From Novipirellula artificiosorum (lineage in GTDB: Bacteria > Planctomycetota > Planctomycetia > Pirellulales > Pirellulaceae), in NCBI RefSeq assembly GCF_007860135.1, contig NZ_SJPV01000002.1, forward strand, positions 584,267-648,266: a DNA stretch of 64,000 nt, written 5' to 3'. Below are positions 35,997-44,431 of the stretch, piece by piece (position 1 is the first letter of the stretch; each line of letters starts with the position of its first letter). Below the pieces are notes generated by a model that worked only from the letters and a program-made list of their open reading frames with translations, searched no databases and had not been told where the DNA came from. A program made the position numbers and the translations under genes.

Positions 35997-36278
35997 TTAT
36001 TCTAAGTCAATTTTATCGAGCAGCGCCACAATCGAGGCGTCGACCACCTTTACGTCCGGCACAAAGGGCTGAGCCGCTTCGGGGCCTTCGGCCAATGCGA
36101 CCAAGTCACCGATCCCTGTACCACACAAATCCCATGCGACGATCGTCTCACCGCCGAGTGGATCGGTGTCAAGTTTGTCAATCGATTCAACCACTTCGAC
36201 GCAGCGCAGTTGTGACGCGCCCATCGAAGGATGGAAACGCGAAAGCGTGACGGTACCGATCGTGCGAGCAATCTTCAT
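35997..36278 (-). CDS. BMC-P pentameric shell protein (EutN/CcmL), copy 3
   Basis: 93 residues from the ATG at 36278, which overlaps the stop of the upstream unknown gene by four bases. EutN/CcmL barrel: MKIARTIGTVTLSRFHPSM, RCVEVVESIDKLDTDPLGG, VAWDLCGTGIGDLVALAEG and the terminal VDASIVALLDKID. Such pentamers cap the vertices of the icosahedral shell. A 29-residue upstream extension in the same frame is rejected. Confidence 0.93.
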   Translation of the reverse strand: MKIARTIGTVTLSRFHPSMGASQLRCVEVVESIDKLDTDPLGGETIVAWDLCGTGIGDLVALAEGPEAAQPFVPDVKVVDASIVALLDKIDLE

Positions 36279-36892
36279 GGTTTTTCCGTTGCCTTTCGAA
36301 CCAAAATCCGTTGGGCGACATTCACCGCAGCGATCAAATTCAATTGCATCATGTCCAACACCCAAACGGAGGGCGAAAACTCTGCTGCGAATCGATCAAC
36401 CGAATGGGTATCGGCCACCATCACGGCTCGCTGCTTCTCGCAGCACAACCGATAAACATCGGATGCTGGCGTATCGGTGACGACGATCCTTGCCGAACCG
36501 ATCACGTTTCGGCGAGCAAGTTGTCCGGCAATCAGATCATCGCGACCGCCGTTCTGGCTGTCTGAAATTTCAAGTCCCGCCACGGTCGGCGAGACAGCTT
36601 GTTTGAGTTTGTCGCTACCAGCCACCAATGCGATGCCGAAACGAACCGCTTCGTCACGAGCCGCAGGAGTCACCACGGTCCGCTTTCCAATTCTAATTTC
36701 GCTCTTCCCGGCTGCGATGACTTGTTCGATCGAAGCCACGGTAACCAGACGATGATCGGTCAAATCCTCTGCATGTTCCGGTTGTGACTGTTCCGGTTGT
36801 GACGGTTCCGTTTGCAACCGCGCAATCACATCCCGTACGATGCTGGCCATCCAGGCGGCGTCGAGTTGCGATTCGTTGTTACGTTGAGTCAT
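36275..36892 (-). CDS. microcompartment-associated protein of unknown function with N-terminal encapsulation-like helix
   Basis: 205 residues from the ATG at 36892, 14 bp after the preceding BMC-P stop; the end overlaps the next BMC-P by ATGA. It starts with an amphipathic helix (DAAWMASIVRDVIARLQ) like that of the neighbouring aldehyde dehydrogenase, then a Gln/Glu/Pro linker (36780-36810) and two parts: one with IGKRTVVTPAARDEAVRFGI, a motif also seen in other BMC cargo such as EutT-type proteins, and one with IVVTDTPASDVYRLCCEKQ and VWVLDMMQLNLIAAVNVAQ. The second part faintly recalls RpiB/LacAB isomerases. I do not assign a function. Operon position and helix suggest it is cargo. Confidence 0.75.
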   Translation of the reverse strand: MTQRNNESQLDAAWMASIVRDVIARLQTEPSQPEQSQPEHAEDLTDHRLVTVASIEQVIAAGKSEIRIGKRTVVTPAARDEAVRFGIALVAGSDKLKQAVSPTVAGLEISDSQNGGRDDLIAGQLARRNVIGSARIVVTDTPASDVYRLCCEKQRAVMVADTHSVDRFAAEFSPSVWVLDMMQLNLIAAVNVAQRILVRKATEKP

Positions 36893-36905
36893 GTTTCGGT
36901 CAATC

Positions 36906-37163
36906 TTACTCATCAATGATCCCGACGACGCTCCATCGCGCCGGAGTATTCTGATGCTGGGTGACTTCCCGTGCGTAGGAGCCATCACTGGTTGCAATCA
37001 CGCGATCGTTCTTTCGACACCCCAGCCCATCGACGGCAATCAGCGGTGGACCATCGGGTGTCCCGTCACTTCCGATTGGCTGAATCACCACCAACCGTTG
37101 CCCCGACAAGCTCGCGTGCTTGATCGTGGCGCGAGCGGACCCGAGAACAATCGCTGGTTGCAT
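36906..37163 (-). CDS. BMC-P pentameric shell protein (EutN/CcmL), copy 2
   Basis: 85 residues, shorter than the other two. MQPAIVLGSARATIKHASLSGQ, LVVIQPIGSDGT, PLIAVDGLGCRKNDRVIATSD and the closing RWSVVGIID are the EutN/CcmL barrel. Three different BMC-P genes in one operon is characteristic of the PVM type. It sits between the aldehyde dehydrogenase and the unknown cargo gene. Confidence 0.92.
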   Translation of the reverse strand: MQPAIVLGSARATIKHASLSGQRLVVIQPIGSDGTPDGPPLIAVDGLGCRKNDRVIATSDGSYAREVTQHQNTPARWSVVGIIDE

Positions 37164-37227
37164 AGTTTATTTCTTTTCACTGATAGCGACTCGCAAAACG
37201 GAGGCATCTCCGTGTTCGCGTCAGCCT

Positions 37228-38697
37228 CTATACCACTCGCAACTCGCCGATCATGCTGCATCGGCGCTCTCGAGTGAAGGTGGTTGGAGTCGTTACGCCT
37301 TCGCCGGTTGGACCAGCGATCGAGAAGGACAGATAGCCTTCGCCACCAAGCCCGAGCCCTGCCATGCAAGGACCGTTCTTGATGTACAGCGTCGTATCGA
37401 GTTCGCGTCCCATCTTGGTCATGTTATGAACGTTTCGCGAATGGATGATTGCCGTATGACGGAACCCGTGCTCCGCCTCTTTGGCCATCGCGATCGCGTG
37501 ATCGACATCCGTAGCGCGAACGAATGGCACGAAGGGCATCATTTGCTCGACCGATACAAAGGGATGATTCTCGTCGGTTTCGCCGAAGATCAGTTCACAA
37601 TCGTCGGGCACCGAGACGCCGGCTGCCTGGGCCAGTACTTTGGCGTCTTTTCCGATGAAGTCCTTTGCGGCGACATCATGATGATCATCACCCACTTGAG
37701 CGATCGCTTTGCTCGTCAACGTTTGAATCTGTTCACGATTGAGCTGAACCGCACCGGCTCGTTTCATCGCCGTCATCATGTCATCAAATACGCTTTCGAC
37801 GACGAACACTTCCTTTTCCGCGATGCAAAGCAAATTATTGTCGTAGGCTGCGCCTTGAATGATACAACGAGCTGCGTTGTCTAAATCGGCCGTCTCGTCA
37901 ACAACCACGGGGGGATTTCCCGGTCCTGCAACGATCGCCCGTTTGCCACTGTTGAGTGCCGCACGACCTACGGCGGGTCCACCCGTGACACAGATCAAGG
38001 CAACATCGCGATGAGCGAACAACTGGTCCGCGCTTTCGAGTGTCGGCTCGGCAATGACACAAATCAGGTTGTCGATCCCAACCTCTTCGGCAATCGCTTG
38101 GTTGTAGCGCCGAACGCCCTCCGCTGCGACCTTTTTGCCCGACGGATGTGGATTCACCACGACCGCGTTTCCACCTGCAATCATGCTGACGGCATTACCG
38201 GTGATCGTCGGCAAACTATGAGTCGAAGGGGTGATCGCAGCGATCACGCCAAACGGCGATCGTTCGATGACAGCCAACCCATAGTCACCGCTGAAACACT
38301 TCGATTCCAAAAATTCGACACCGGGGGATCGTTCACCGAGGGTTTTCAGTTTTTCAATCTTGTGGACAGGGCGACCAATCTTGGTCTCCTCCATCTCCAT
38401 CAAGCCGAGCTCTTCGCAATTGTCAATCGCGATCCGCCGAATGATGTCAATGATTCGACGACGGTCTTCCAAGGTTCGACTACGCAATTGCTCAAATGCT
38501 TTGCGCGCCGCAGCCACCGCGGAGGCCGCGTCGTAAAAGATGCCGTACTGGCCACCGCTGGCTTGTCCCGCCGTCCCGCTGGCACTGGGTAACGGGCAAC
38601 CGCAATTGGGGTCCACGCCAGGTTTCGGCGGAATCGGTCCAACTTCAGCCAAGACCTGAGCGACGACACTTCGAATTAGGGATTCATCGAGTTGCAT
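37228..38697 (-). CDS. microcompartment CoA-acylating aldehyde dehydrogenase (EutE/PduP-like)
   Basis: 489 residues. The first ~20 (LDESLIRSVVAQVLAEV) are an N-terminal amphipathic encapsulation helix followed by a Pro-rich linker and a CGCP-type cysteine segment. The aldehyde dehydrogenase domain has GVIAAITPSTHSLPTI, GPGNPPVVVDE and the catalytic Cys291 in AYDNNLLCIAEKEVF. It should oxidise lactaldehyde (or another short aldehyde) to the acyl-CoA with NAD+ and CoA. The ATG at 38697 directly precedes the helix. Confidence 0.93.
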   Translation of the reverse strand: MQLDESLIRSVVAQVLAEVGPIPPKPGVDPNCGCPLPSASGTAGQASGGQYGIFYDAASAVAAARKAFEQLRSRTLEDRRRIIDIIRRIAIDNCEELGLMEMEETKIGRPVHKIEKLKTLGERSPGVEFLESKCFSGDYGLAVIERSPFGVIAAITPSTHSLPTITGNAVSMIAGGNAVVVNPHPSGKKVAAEGVRRYNQAIAEEVGIDNLICVIAEPTLESADQLFAHRDVALICVTGGPAVGRAALNSGKRAIVAGPGNPPVVVDETADLDNAARCIIQGAAYDNNLLCIAEKEVFVVESVFDDMMTAMKRAGAVQLNREQIQTLTSKAIAQVGDDHHDVAAKDFIGKDAKVLAQAAGVSVPDDCELIFGETDENHPFVSVEQMMPFVPFVRATDVDHAIAMAKEAEHGFRHTAIIHSRNVHNMTKMGRELDTTLYIKNGPCMAGLGLGGEGYLSFSIAGPTGEGVTTPTTFTRERRCSMIGELRVV

Positions 38698-38699
38698 GG

Positions 38700-39011
38700 T
38701 TAATCATTTCGGTTGTAGACACTGTTTTTATCGATGTGAACCGTGTCGATGATGCCAATGATGACCGCATCGATCGGTAATGTTTTCGTTTCGGGCGTCA
38801 GTCGAGCACTGCTGCCCTGGGTGATCAAAACGTACTCGCCTTCGCCCGCACCAATCGTGTCGACGGCAACAAACGTGCGTCCGGTGGATTCAAGCGACTG
38901 ACGTTTGGCATTTTCAAGACGATACGGTTCCACGACGAGCAACTTATGGCCCGTCATCGTTTGCACCTTTTGAGTGCTAACGACCGATCCGGTGACTCGT
39001 GCAATAAACAT
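38700..39011 (-). CDS. BMC-P pentameric shell protein (EutN/CcmL), copy 1
   Basis: 103 residues. MFIARVTGSVVSTQKVQTM, HKLLVVEPYRLENAKRQ, VAVDTIGAGEGEYVLITQGS and IDAVIIGIIDTVHID give the full EutN/CcmL barrel, the best match of the three to canonical CcmL/EutN. It ends two bases before the aldehyde dehydrogenase ATG. Confidence 0.95.
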   Translation of the reverse strand: MFIARVTGSVVSTQKVQTMTGHKLLVVEPYRLENAKRQSLESTGRTFVAVDTIGAGEGEYVLITQGSSARLTPETKTLPIDAVIIGIIDTVHIDKNSVYNRND

Positions 39012-39114
39012 GTTTAGCCTACATCAGTTCTTAGGCAGGTTTCTGTAAACGTACGACAGCTTCTTCCGCGTGTGGCAGGGCGACACTTGCGGCTGCGCCG
39101 CCTTACGTTTGTTT

Positions 39115-40383
39115 TCATGACGGCGTTTGTTGCAGCACCGCAACGGTTTGCCGCGCGACCACAATCTCTTCGTTTGTCGGAATCACCCACAATTGTGTGC
39201 GACTGGAATCCGCGTGGAAGGTTGATTCTCCTTCGACCGCTTTGTTGGCGATCGGATCCATAACAATCCCGAACGCCTCGAGCCGAGCACAAACCGCCTC
39301 GCGAAGCTCGCTATCGTTTTCGCCAATGCCTGCCGTGAACACGATGGCATCCACGCCACCGAGTGCGACCATCATGCCGCCAAGATGCCGACGAATTTCT
39401 TCGACAAACACATCGAGTGCCAATCGCGAATTCGCATCCCCTGCTGCGGCCGCTTCCCGCAAATCACGGATATCACCGCTCCGACCACTCAACCCGAGCA
39501 GCCCACCTTGGCTGGCCAAATGTGCAAGCGTCTCGTCAAGCGTCATCCCGGTGCGCTGCATGATCAATGGCAAGGCGAAGGGATCGAAGTCGCCAACGCG
39601 ATTGTTCTGAGGCAATCCGGTCTGTGGCGTCATCCCCATCGTCGTCATCACGCTTTGACCACTTTCGATCGCGGTCAACGAACTGCTTCCCCCGAGATGA
39701 CAGGAAATCACCCGGGCGTCGCTACGACCGAGCAGTTCCGCACTTCGCGTGGCAATGTACCGATGGCTTGCGCCATGGAATCCCCATTTGCGTAGATGCA
39801 ACTCGTCGGCCCATTTTCGCGGGATCGCGTACTCTTTCCTGGCAGCCGGAATCGTTTGATGGAAACTGGTCTCAAAAGCAGCCACCAACGGTAAATCGAA
39901 GCGGCTTCGCATCGCTTTCATCGCGGCGATGTAGGGTGGATTGTGTGCTGGCGCAGCAGCATTCATCTCAGCCATCGCGTCCAACACGTCATCGTCGACA
40001 CGAAAAACGCCCGACAACCGGCCACCGTGGACCGCCTTGAACCCAATGGCCGCCACTTCGGACGCATCCGAAATCGCACCATGATCCGGATCCGTCAATT
40101 GCGTCAAACAAGCTTCGACGGCAACCCCGTGATCGGGAACCGACATCGTTCGCTCGTCCGACCAATCACCGATCGATGCCGTGCATTTGCTTTCGGCATC
40201 GCCGATCCGCTCGACGGCACCGCGCGCCAAACATCGCTCATCGGCCATGTCGTAGAGCCGATACTTAAAGCTAGTCGAACCGAGATTAGCTACCAGAACG
40301 AGCACGTGTGAATCGCTGTCAGTGAGGGTGATGGAATTCGCTACCGTTGTTGGATCCGCAGGAGCCGGGAGGTCCGTTTGCAC
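39115..40383 (-). CDS. ackA: microcompartment-linked acetate kinase
   Basis: 422 residues from a GTG at 40383; the family-typical start VLVLVANLGSTSFKYRLYD begins at a second GTG (40305, 396 residues), which may be the true one. Motifs: FETSFHQTIPAARKEY, KWGFHGASHRYIA, ISCHLGGSSSLTAI and VFTAGIGENDSELRE. It should transfer phosphate from an acyl phosphate (lactyl- or propionyl-type, made by PduL) to ADP. It differs clearly from the housekeeping ackA at 11730. No encapsulation helix is obvious, so it may sit outside the shell. Confidence 0.92.
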   Translation of the reverse strand: MQTDLPAPADPTTVANSITLTDSDSHVLVLVANLGSTSFKYRLYDMADERCLARGAVERIGDAESKCTASIGDWSDERTMSVPDHGVAVEACLTQLTDPDHGAISDASEVAAIGFKAVHGGRLSGVFRVDDDVLDAMAEMNAAAPAHNPPYIAAMKAMRSRFDLPLVAAFETSFHQTIPAARKEYAIPRKWADELHLRKWGFHGASHRYIATRSAELLGRSDARVISCHLGGSSSLTAIESGQSVMTTMGMTPQTGLPQNNRVGDFDPFALPLIMQRTGMTLDETLAHLASQGGLLGLSGRSGDIRDLREAAAAGDANSRLALDVFVEEIRRHLGGMMVALGGVDAIVFTAGIGENDSELREAVCARLEAFGIVMDPIANKAVEGESTFHADSSRTQLWVIPTNEEIVVARQTVAVLQQTPS

Positions 40384-40394
40384 GGCCGTCCGGT

Positions 40395-40664
40395 CTAGCC
40401 CAAAAAAGCCGGCGACAATCCTTCCGAAGGACGAGCGATGATGTGGCTACCCACAAGCTCGCCTACCTGAGCCGCTGCGTTCGCACCGGCTTCGACTGCG
40501 GCTCGAACGCTACCAACGTCTCCGCTGACAATCGTGGTGACGTAAGCGCCACCAATATCGACTCGCTTGACGATTTGTACATTTGCCGCCTTGGCCATCG
40601 CATCGGTTGCTTCGACGAGTGCCAACAATCCCTTGGTTTCAATCAAACCAATTGCATCGTTCAT
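40395..40664 (-). CDS. BMC-H hexameric shell protein, copy 2
   Basis: 89 residues, a single Pf00936 domain: AIGLIETKGLLALVEATDAM, KAANVQIVKRVDIGGAYVT, IVSGDVGSVRAAVEAG and the closing VGSHIIARPSEGL. Hexamers tile the flat facets of the shell. Downstream of the second BMC-H gene in the same orientation, 62 bp apart. Confidence 0.96.
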   Translation of the reverse strand: MNDAIGLIETKGLLALVEATDAMAKAANVQIVKRVDIGGAYVTTIVSGDVGSVRAAVEAGANAAAQVGELVGSHIIARPSEGLSPAFLG

Positions 40665-40726
40665 TGTATTTTTCTTTTGCTGTATGAAAGGTTTCTGTGT
40701 TTGTCTTTGTCGTCAGAAAGTCTGGA

Positions 40727-41026
40727 CTACTTCTTTGCCGCCGCAGCGCCGACTCTCAACACCTTGCCGAGGTCTTCGTGTGGTCGTGGGATTACCTGGA
40801 CCGACATCACTTCGCCAAGCCGACCTGCTGCTGCCGCACCGGCATCGGTTGCCGCTTTGACTGCTGCAACGTCGCCGGTAACGAACGCGCTGACCAAACC
40901 GCTACCAACTTTGTCCCAACCGAGGAACTGAACATTGGCGGCCTTCATCATTGCATCGGAAGCTTCCACGAGAGCGATAAAGCCCTTCGTTTCGATCATG
41001 CCGAGTGCTTCACTTACTTTTGCCAT
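40727..41026 (-). CDS. BMC-H hexameric shell protein, copy 1
   Basis: 99 residues, single BMC-H domain: [61 protein letters not shown] and [16 protein letters not shown]. It differs from the neighbour in the pore-lining segment, so the two may form hexamers with different pores. The start ATG at 41026 has no obvious Shine-Dalgarno, as in many planctomycete genes. Confidence 0.96.
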   Translation of the reverse strand: MAKVSEALGMIETKGFIALVEASDAMMKAANVQFLGWDKVGSGLVSAFVTGDVAAVKAATDAGAAAAGRLGEVMSVQVIPRPHEDLGKVLRVGAAAAKK

Positions 41027-41094
41027 AGGAGCTATGCCTTAGGGAAAGAGGAAAAGGGGGGGGATCATCCATCAAGCCTTCGAGCCTGACGTAC

Positions 41095-41832
41095 TTACTT
41101 TTTCTGGCATCCGCAGTCGTCCTTGCGAAGAAGAATTTCCATCGCAGCTTCAAGGTTGCATGCGTTGCCTTCGTCGGTGTCAATGTGCACTTCAAGTTTG
41201 GCGGCCTCGTCGGCCCGGACCAATACATCATCAAAAATGACGCTGCATTCTTTGCTCTTCACCACCAACTGCATCTTGTCACTGTTCTTGACACCGTAGT
41301 GATCCGCGTCCGCAAAATTCATGTGGACATGCCGCGCGGCGCGAATGACACCCTGATCGAGCTTCACCGTTCCCGCAGGACCAACCAAAACACAGCCCGG
41401 CGTGTCATGGACATGGCCGCTGTGACGAACCGGCGCGTCAATGCCGAGCGAAATCGAATCGGTCAACGCCAATTCGACTTGGCTAAACGGTCGCGTTGGA
41501 CCGAGCACACGAACATTCGGTAACATCCGCCGCCGTGGGCCAACCACCATCACCGTTTGTTTGGCGGCGTAGAACCCGTCCTGATAAAGGTCCTTGTCAG
41601 GCTCCAATTTGCTGCCAGCGCCGAACAGCATTTCGACGTGTTCGTCGGTTAAATGAACGTGACGTGCCGAAATGCTGACACGCAAGTTTGGTTTGCCGTC
41701 CACCCAACCCGGTGGCTGGAACCCGGCAAGCGTCTTCGACGCCGATTGCGGTGCGGAGGAGGCTGCGAGCGAGCCGCGAATCGCACTTCGCACCAACCCT
41801 TCGATTTGACTACGTTCAATGGTAAAGGTCAT
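41095..41832 (-). CDS. pduL: PduL-type phosphotransacylase
   Basis: 245 residues from the ATG at 41832, overlapping the DeoR stop by four bases. The N-terminal helix ([19 protein letters not shown]) fits an encapsulation peptide, and the two PTAC domains follow with the metal-binding HVH motifs: [18 protein letters not shown] and [19 protein letters not shown]. It turns an acyl-CoA (lactyl-CoA) and phosphate into acyl-phosphate and free CoA, recycling CoA inside the shell. It ends in a Cys-rich DDCGCQKK tail. Confidence 0.94.
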   Translation of the reverse strand: MTFTIERSQIEGLVRSAIRGSLAASSAPQSASKTLAGFQPPGWVDGKPNLRVSISARHVHLTDEHVEMLFGAGSKLEPDKDLYQDGFYAAKQTVMVVGPRRRMLPNVRVLGPTRPFSQVELALTDSISLGIDAPVRHSGHVHDTPGCVLVGPAGTVKLDQGVIRAARHVHMNFADADHYGVKNSDKMQLVVKSKECSVIFDDVLVRADEAAKLEVHIDTDEGNACNLEAAMEILLRKDDCGCQKK

Positions 41833-42641
41833 TCTGTTTCTTTGCTCTCGTCTTGTTTGGTGCGACTGAAAGAACTGGGGGTTGATGCCAAGACTAATCC
41901 GACACCCTCGTTTTCCAATCGCTGTTTCCACTGAGAATTGATCCCAGAGTCGGTCACCACGGCGTTTACTTCACCCAAACCGCATATCCGACTCAAACTG
42001 ACTTTCCCGAACTTGCTGCTGTCGGTGACCACAATCACTTGGTCGCCGGCCGTAATCATTGACTTTTCACTTTCCACTAACATCATGTCGCTGTTGAAGT
42101 AGCCTCGCTCGGTAATTCCTGCGACCGATAAAAACGCTTTTGCCACGTTCAACGTGTGGAGCACCTGTTCGGCCATCGGCCCGATGGCCACCGCCGTTCG
42201 CCCTCGAACGCTTCCGCCAACCATGATCAAATCAATCGACTCGCTCGAACTCAGCAAATGAGCAACCGGCAAGCTGTTGGTCACCACCTGCAACGGTCGC
42301 TTGACCAAGTGCCGCGCCAGCTCGTAGGTCGTGCTACCGCCGTCAAGTAAAATGGTGTCGTGGTCCTCCACCAACTCGGCTGCGATCCGTCCAATCGAAC
42401 TCTTCGCGGCCCACATCGTGTCACGCCGGTCGCCGAACACCCGCATCGTGGACGGATTGCCTGTCCAAAAGACGCCACCGTGTGTCCGCCGCGCATCGCC
42501 TGAATGCTCCAATTGCTCCAGGTCCCGCCGGATCGTCGATTCACTCACCTCAAAGGACTCGGCCAATTCCCCCAACGCTGCGAAGCCGCGAGATTGAATA
42601 ACACTACGAAGGCGATCGCGACGTGATTTCGTCTTCACCAT
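41829..42641 (-). CDS. DeoR-family transcriptional regulator of the microcompartment operon
   Basis: 270 residues. The N-terminal helix-turn-helix ([29 protein letters not shown]) and the C-terminal DeoR sensor domain ([44 protein letters not shown]) are typical of the group that binds phosphorylated sugars. It leads the operon and overlaps pduL by ATGA. It most likely represses the operon through the two repeat sites at 42693-42744, released by a sugar phosphate such as a fucose or rhamnose intermediate. ATG at 42641. Confidence 0.93.
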   Translation of the reverse strand: MVKTKSRRDRLRSVIQSRGFAALGELAESFEVSESTIRRDLEQLEHSGDARRTHGGVFWTGNPSTMRVFGDRRDTMWAAKSSIGRIAAELVEDHDTILLDGGSTTYELARHLVKRPLQVVTNSLPVAHLLSSSESIDLIMVGGSVRGRTAVAIGPMAEQVLHTLNVAKAFLSVAGITERGYFNSDMMLVESEKSMITAGDQVIVVTDSSKFGKVSLSRICGLGEVNAVVTDSGINSQWKQRLENEGVGLVLASTPSSFSRTKQDESKETE

Positions 42642-42692
42642 CCAGGATACCCCGCCTCTTACCTAAAGCTCATAAACTCCAATAATGATAGT

Positions 42693-42744
42693 TTTCTCTC
42701 ATTTTTGAAAGAAATCAATCACCTTTCTCGATTTTTGAGAGAAA
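42693..42744. promoter_or_regulatory. pair of DeoR-type operator sites 30 bp apart
   Basis: Site 1 (42693-42714) and site 2 (42724-42744) share TTTCTC followed by ATTTTTGA and ending GAAA. The ATTTTTGA cores start at 42701 and 42731, exactly 30 bp apart, which puts them on the same face of the helix (about three turns). They lie 52-103 bp upstream of the DeoR ATG at 42641 and ~240 bp from the divergent sulfatase. TTTC-(A/T)TTTTTGAAA-like palindromes are usual for DeoR-family regulators. Binding by this regulator is inference. Confidence 0.75.
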
Positions 42745-42906
42745 AACTGCATCTATCCTTGCTTTAAAGGGGATTTTCCAGCAATTCACGGTCTCTGTCC
42801 TGTGTCATGCACCGACCCCTTCCTGCGTCATCGTGTCGCAGGAGAGGGGTTTGCCGCGATTGAGGCGGCATGCCACGCCTGCTTTGTGTCAGACTGTATT
42901 TCACTC

Positions 42907-42942
42907 GATTTTTTTTCGGGTTCAGATTTTTTTTCGGGTTCA
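42907..42942. repeat. 18-bp tandem repeat upstream of the sulfatase
   Basis: GA followed by eight T, then CGGGTTCA, occurs at 42907-42924 and again at 42925-42942. The second copy ends ~40 bp before the sulfatase ATG. It could be a polymerase slippage product or part of its 5' UTR; no known site matches. Confidence 0.85.
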
Positions 42943-42980
42943 ATGGTTCCTAACGACATCCAATAGAACGGTTTCCTCAA

Positions 42981-44417
42981 ATGGCTCGTTTTCATCCCAG
43001 GCTGCTATCCATCGCGTCGTTGCTGTTGGGACTTCTGCTCAGCGCATCGTCCGCTTCGTCACAGAATCGGATCAATGTGCTGCTGGTTACCAGCGATGAT
43101 CTGGGGTTACAGCTTGGGTGTTACGGTGATCCGGTCGCGGTCACGCCCCATTTGGATGCACTCGCAGCGGACTCGACCCGATTCAACGTGGCCTATGTCG
43201 CCCAAGCATCCTGCAGCCCATCACGCAGTGCGATGTTCACTGGACTTTATCCGCATACCAACGGGCAATACGCGTTGACCAACAGCGGCTACTCACTGCA
43301 CCGCCAATTTCGCGATGCAACCCTTCCGAATCGATTGGCCCAAGAGGGATACCGAACCGGCATCATTGGCAAGCTGCACGTTGCACCCGAGTCATCCTTC
43401 CACTGGTCGTTCCGAGGGAAAGCCAATACACGCGACGTCGCGAGCGTTGCCAACACAGCGGCCGAGTTCATTGGGGCATCGAGCCAACCGTTCTTTTTGA
43501 TGATCAATTATTCGGACCCGCATTGGGAGCGGAATCAAGGCAAGGGCCCTTGGTTCTTTCAAGACCAGGTCGAAGGGCAGCCGGTGACAGTTTTGACCGG
43601 AAAGGACGTGCGGCCATTTCCCTTTCAAGGTTACCGTGCGCCGCAGCATCTCGACCGAATCGCTGGCTACTACAACGCGGTGCATCGGCTGGATGCGGGA
43701 ATCGGGATGCTGATGGCGAAGCTCAAATCATCTGGCCACTCCGAAGACACGTTGGTTCTGTTTCTTGGTGATCATGGCCCGCCATTCGCCAGAGGGAAGA
43801 CAACCTGCTACGAGGCGGGGTTGCGAGTCCCCTTCTTCGTCCGCTGGCCGGGTGTCAGCAAGCCGATCGTGAGCGATGCGATGGTTTCATCCGTCGATAT
43901 CGTCCCCACCGTTCTCGACGCCGTGGGTGCCCCGCTGCCAACACCGATGCACGGGCATTCGCTTCGAAAACCTGTCGCGGGCGACACATCCGATTGGCGT
44001 CCCTACTTGGCAGCGGAGTTTCACTCGCACGGGCTGACGCCGTTTTTTCCCCGGCGGGCGATTCGTGACGACCGATACAAACTGATTCACAACCTACTGC
44101 CAGGCAATCCGCTACAGATTCGAATGGATGGTGATCCAGGAATGGACGAACCGCGAGACCCAAAATACATCGAGAGCGAATTCGAACGTGCCTATCAGAA
44201 CTGGGCAGCCCCCCCACAGTGGGAGCTGTTTGATTTGGAATCCGACCCTTGGGAGCTGCACAATGTGGCTGGCGAGCCTTCGATGGCAGCCGTCCGCACT
44301 CGGTTAACCGCGGCGCTAGCCGAGTGGGAAAGCGAAACCGCCGACCCGTTACGGGATCCGCGGTTTGTCGAGGAAATGGCTGCAAGGGCAAAAGCGGGCC
44401 CAGCTTCTAAGAAGTAG
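42981..44417 (+). CDS. secreted sulfatase (S1 family)
   Basis: 478 residues with a signal peptide (LLSIASLLLGLLLSASSASS). The formylglycine motif is C78-S-P-S-R in CSPSRSAMFTGLYPHTNG, with the metal site VTSDDLGLQLGCYGD and GDHGPPFARGKTTCYEAGLRVP. It belongs to the type I alkaline-phosphatase-fold sulfatases, heparan-N-sulfatase-like in length and motif. The Cys must be activated by a formylglycine-generating enzyme not present in this window. It likely cleaves sulfate esters from algal polysaccharides. It is divergent from the microcompartment operon and may answer to the same signal. Confidence 0.93.
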   Translation: MARFHPRLLSIASLLLGLLLSASSASSQNRINVLLVTSDDLGLQLGCYGDPVAVTPHLDALAADSTRFNVAYVAQASCSPSRSAMFTGLYPHTNGQYALTNSGYSLHRQFRDATLPNRLAQEGYRTGIIGKLHVAPESSFHWSFRGKANTRDVASVANTAAEFIGASSQPFFLMINYSDPHWERNQGKGPWFFQDQVEGQPVTVLTGKDVRPFPFQGYRAPQHLDRIAGYYNAVHRLDAGIGMLMAKLKSSGHSEDTLVLFLGDHGPPFARGKTTCYEAGLRVPFFVRWPGVSKPIVSDAMVSSVDIVPTVLDAVGAPLPTPMHGHSLRKPVAGDTSDWRPYLAAEFHSHGLTPFFPRRAIRDDRYKLIHNLLPGNPLQIRMDGDPGMDEPRDPKYIESEFERAYQNWAAPPQWELFDLESDPWELHNVAGEPSMAAVRTRLTAALAEWESETADPLRDPRFVEEMAARAKAGPASKK

Positions 44418-44431
44418 CTCGCGGGGGCCGA

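Noticed and set aside
42846-42890. A small minus-strand gene between DeoR and the sulfatase
   Set aside because: No open frame of useful length with a start site; the region is explained by the operators and tandem repeat.
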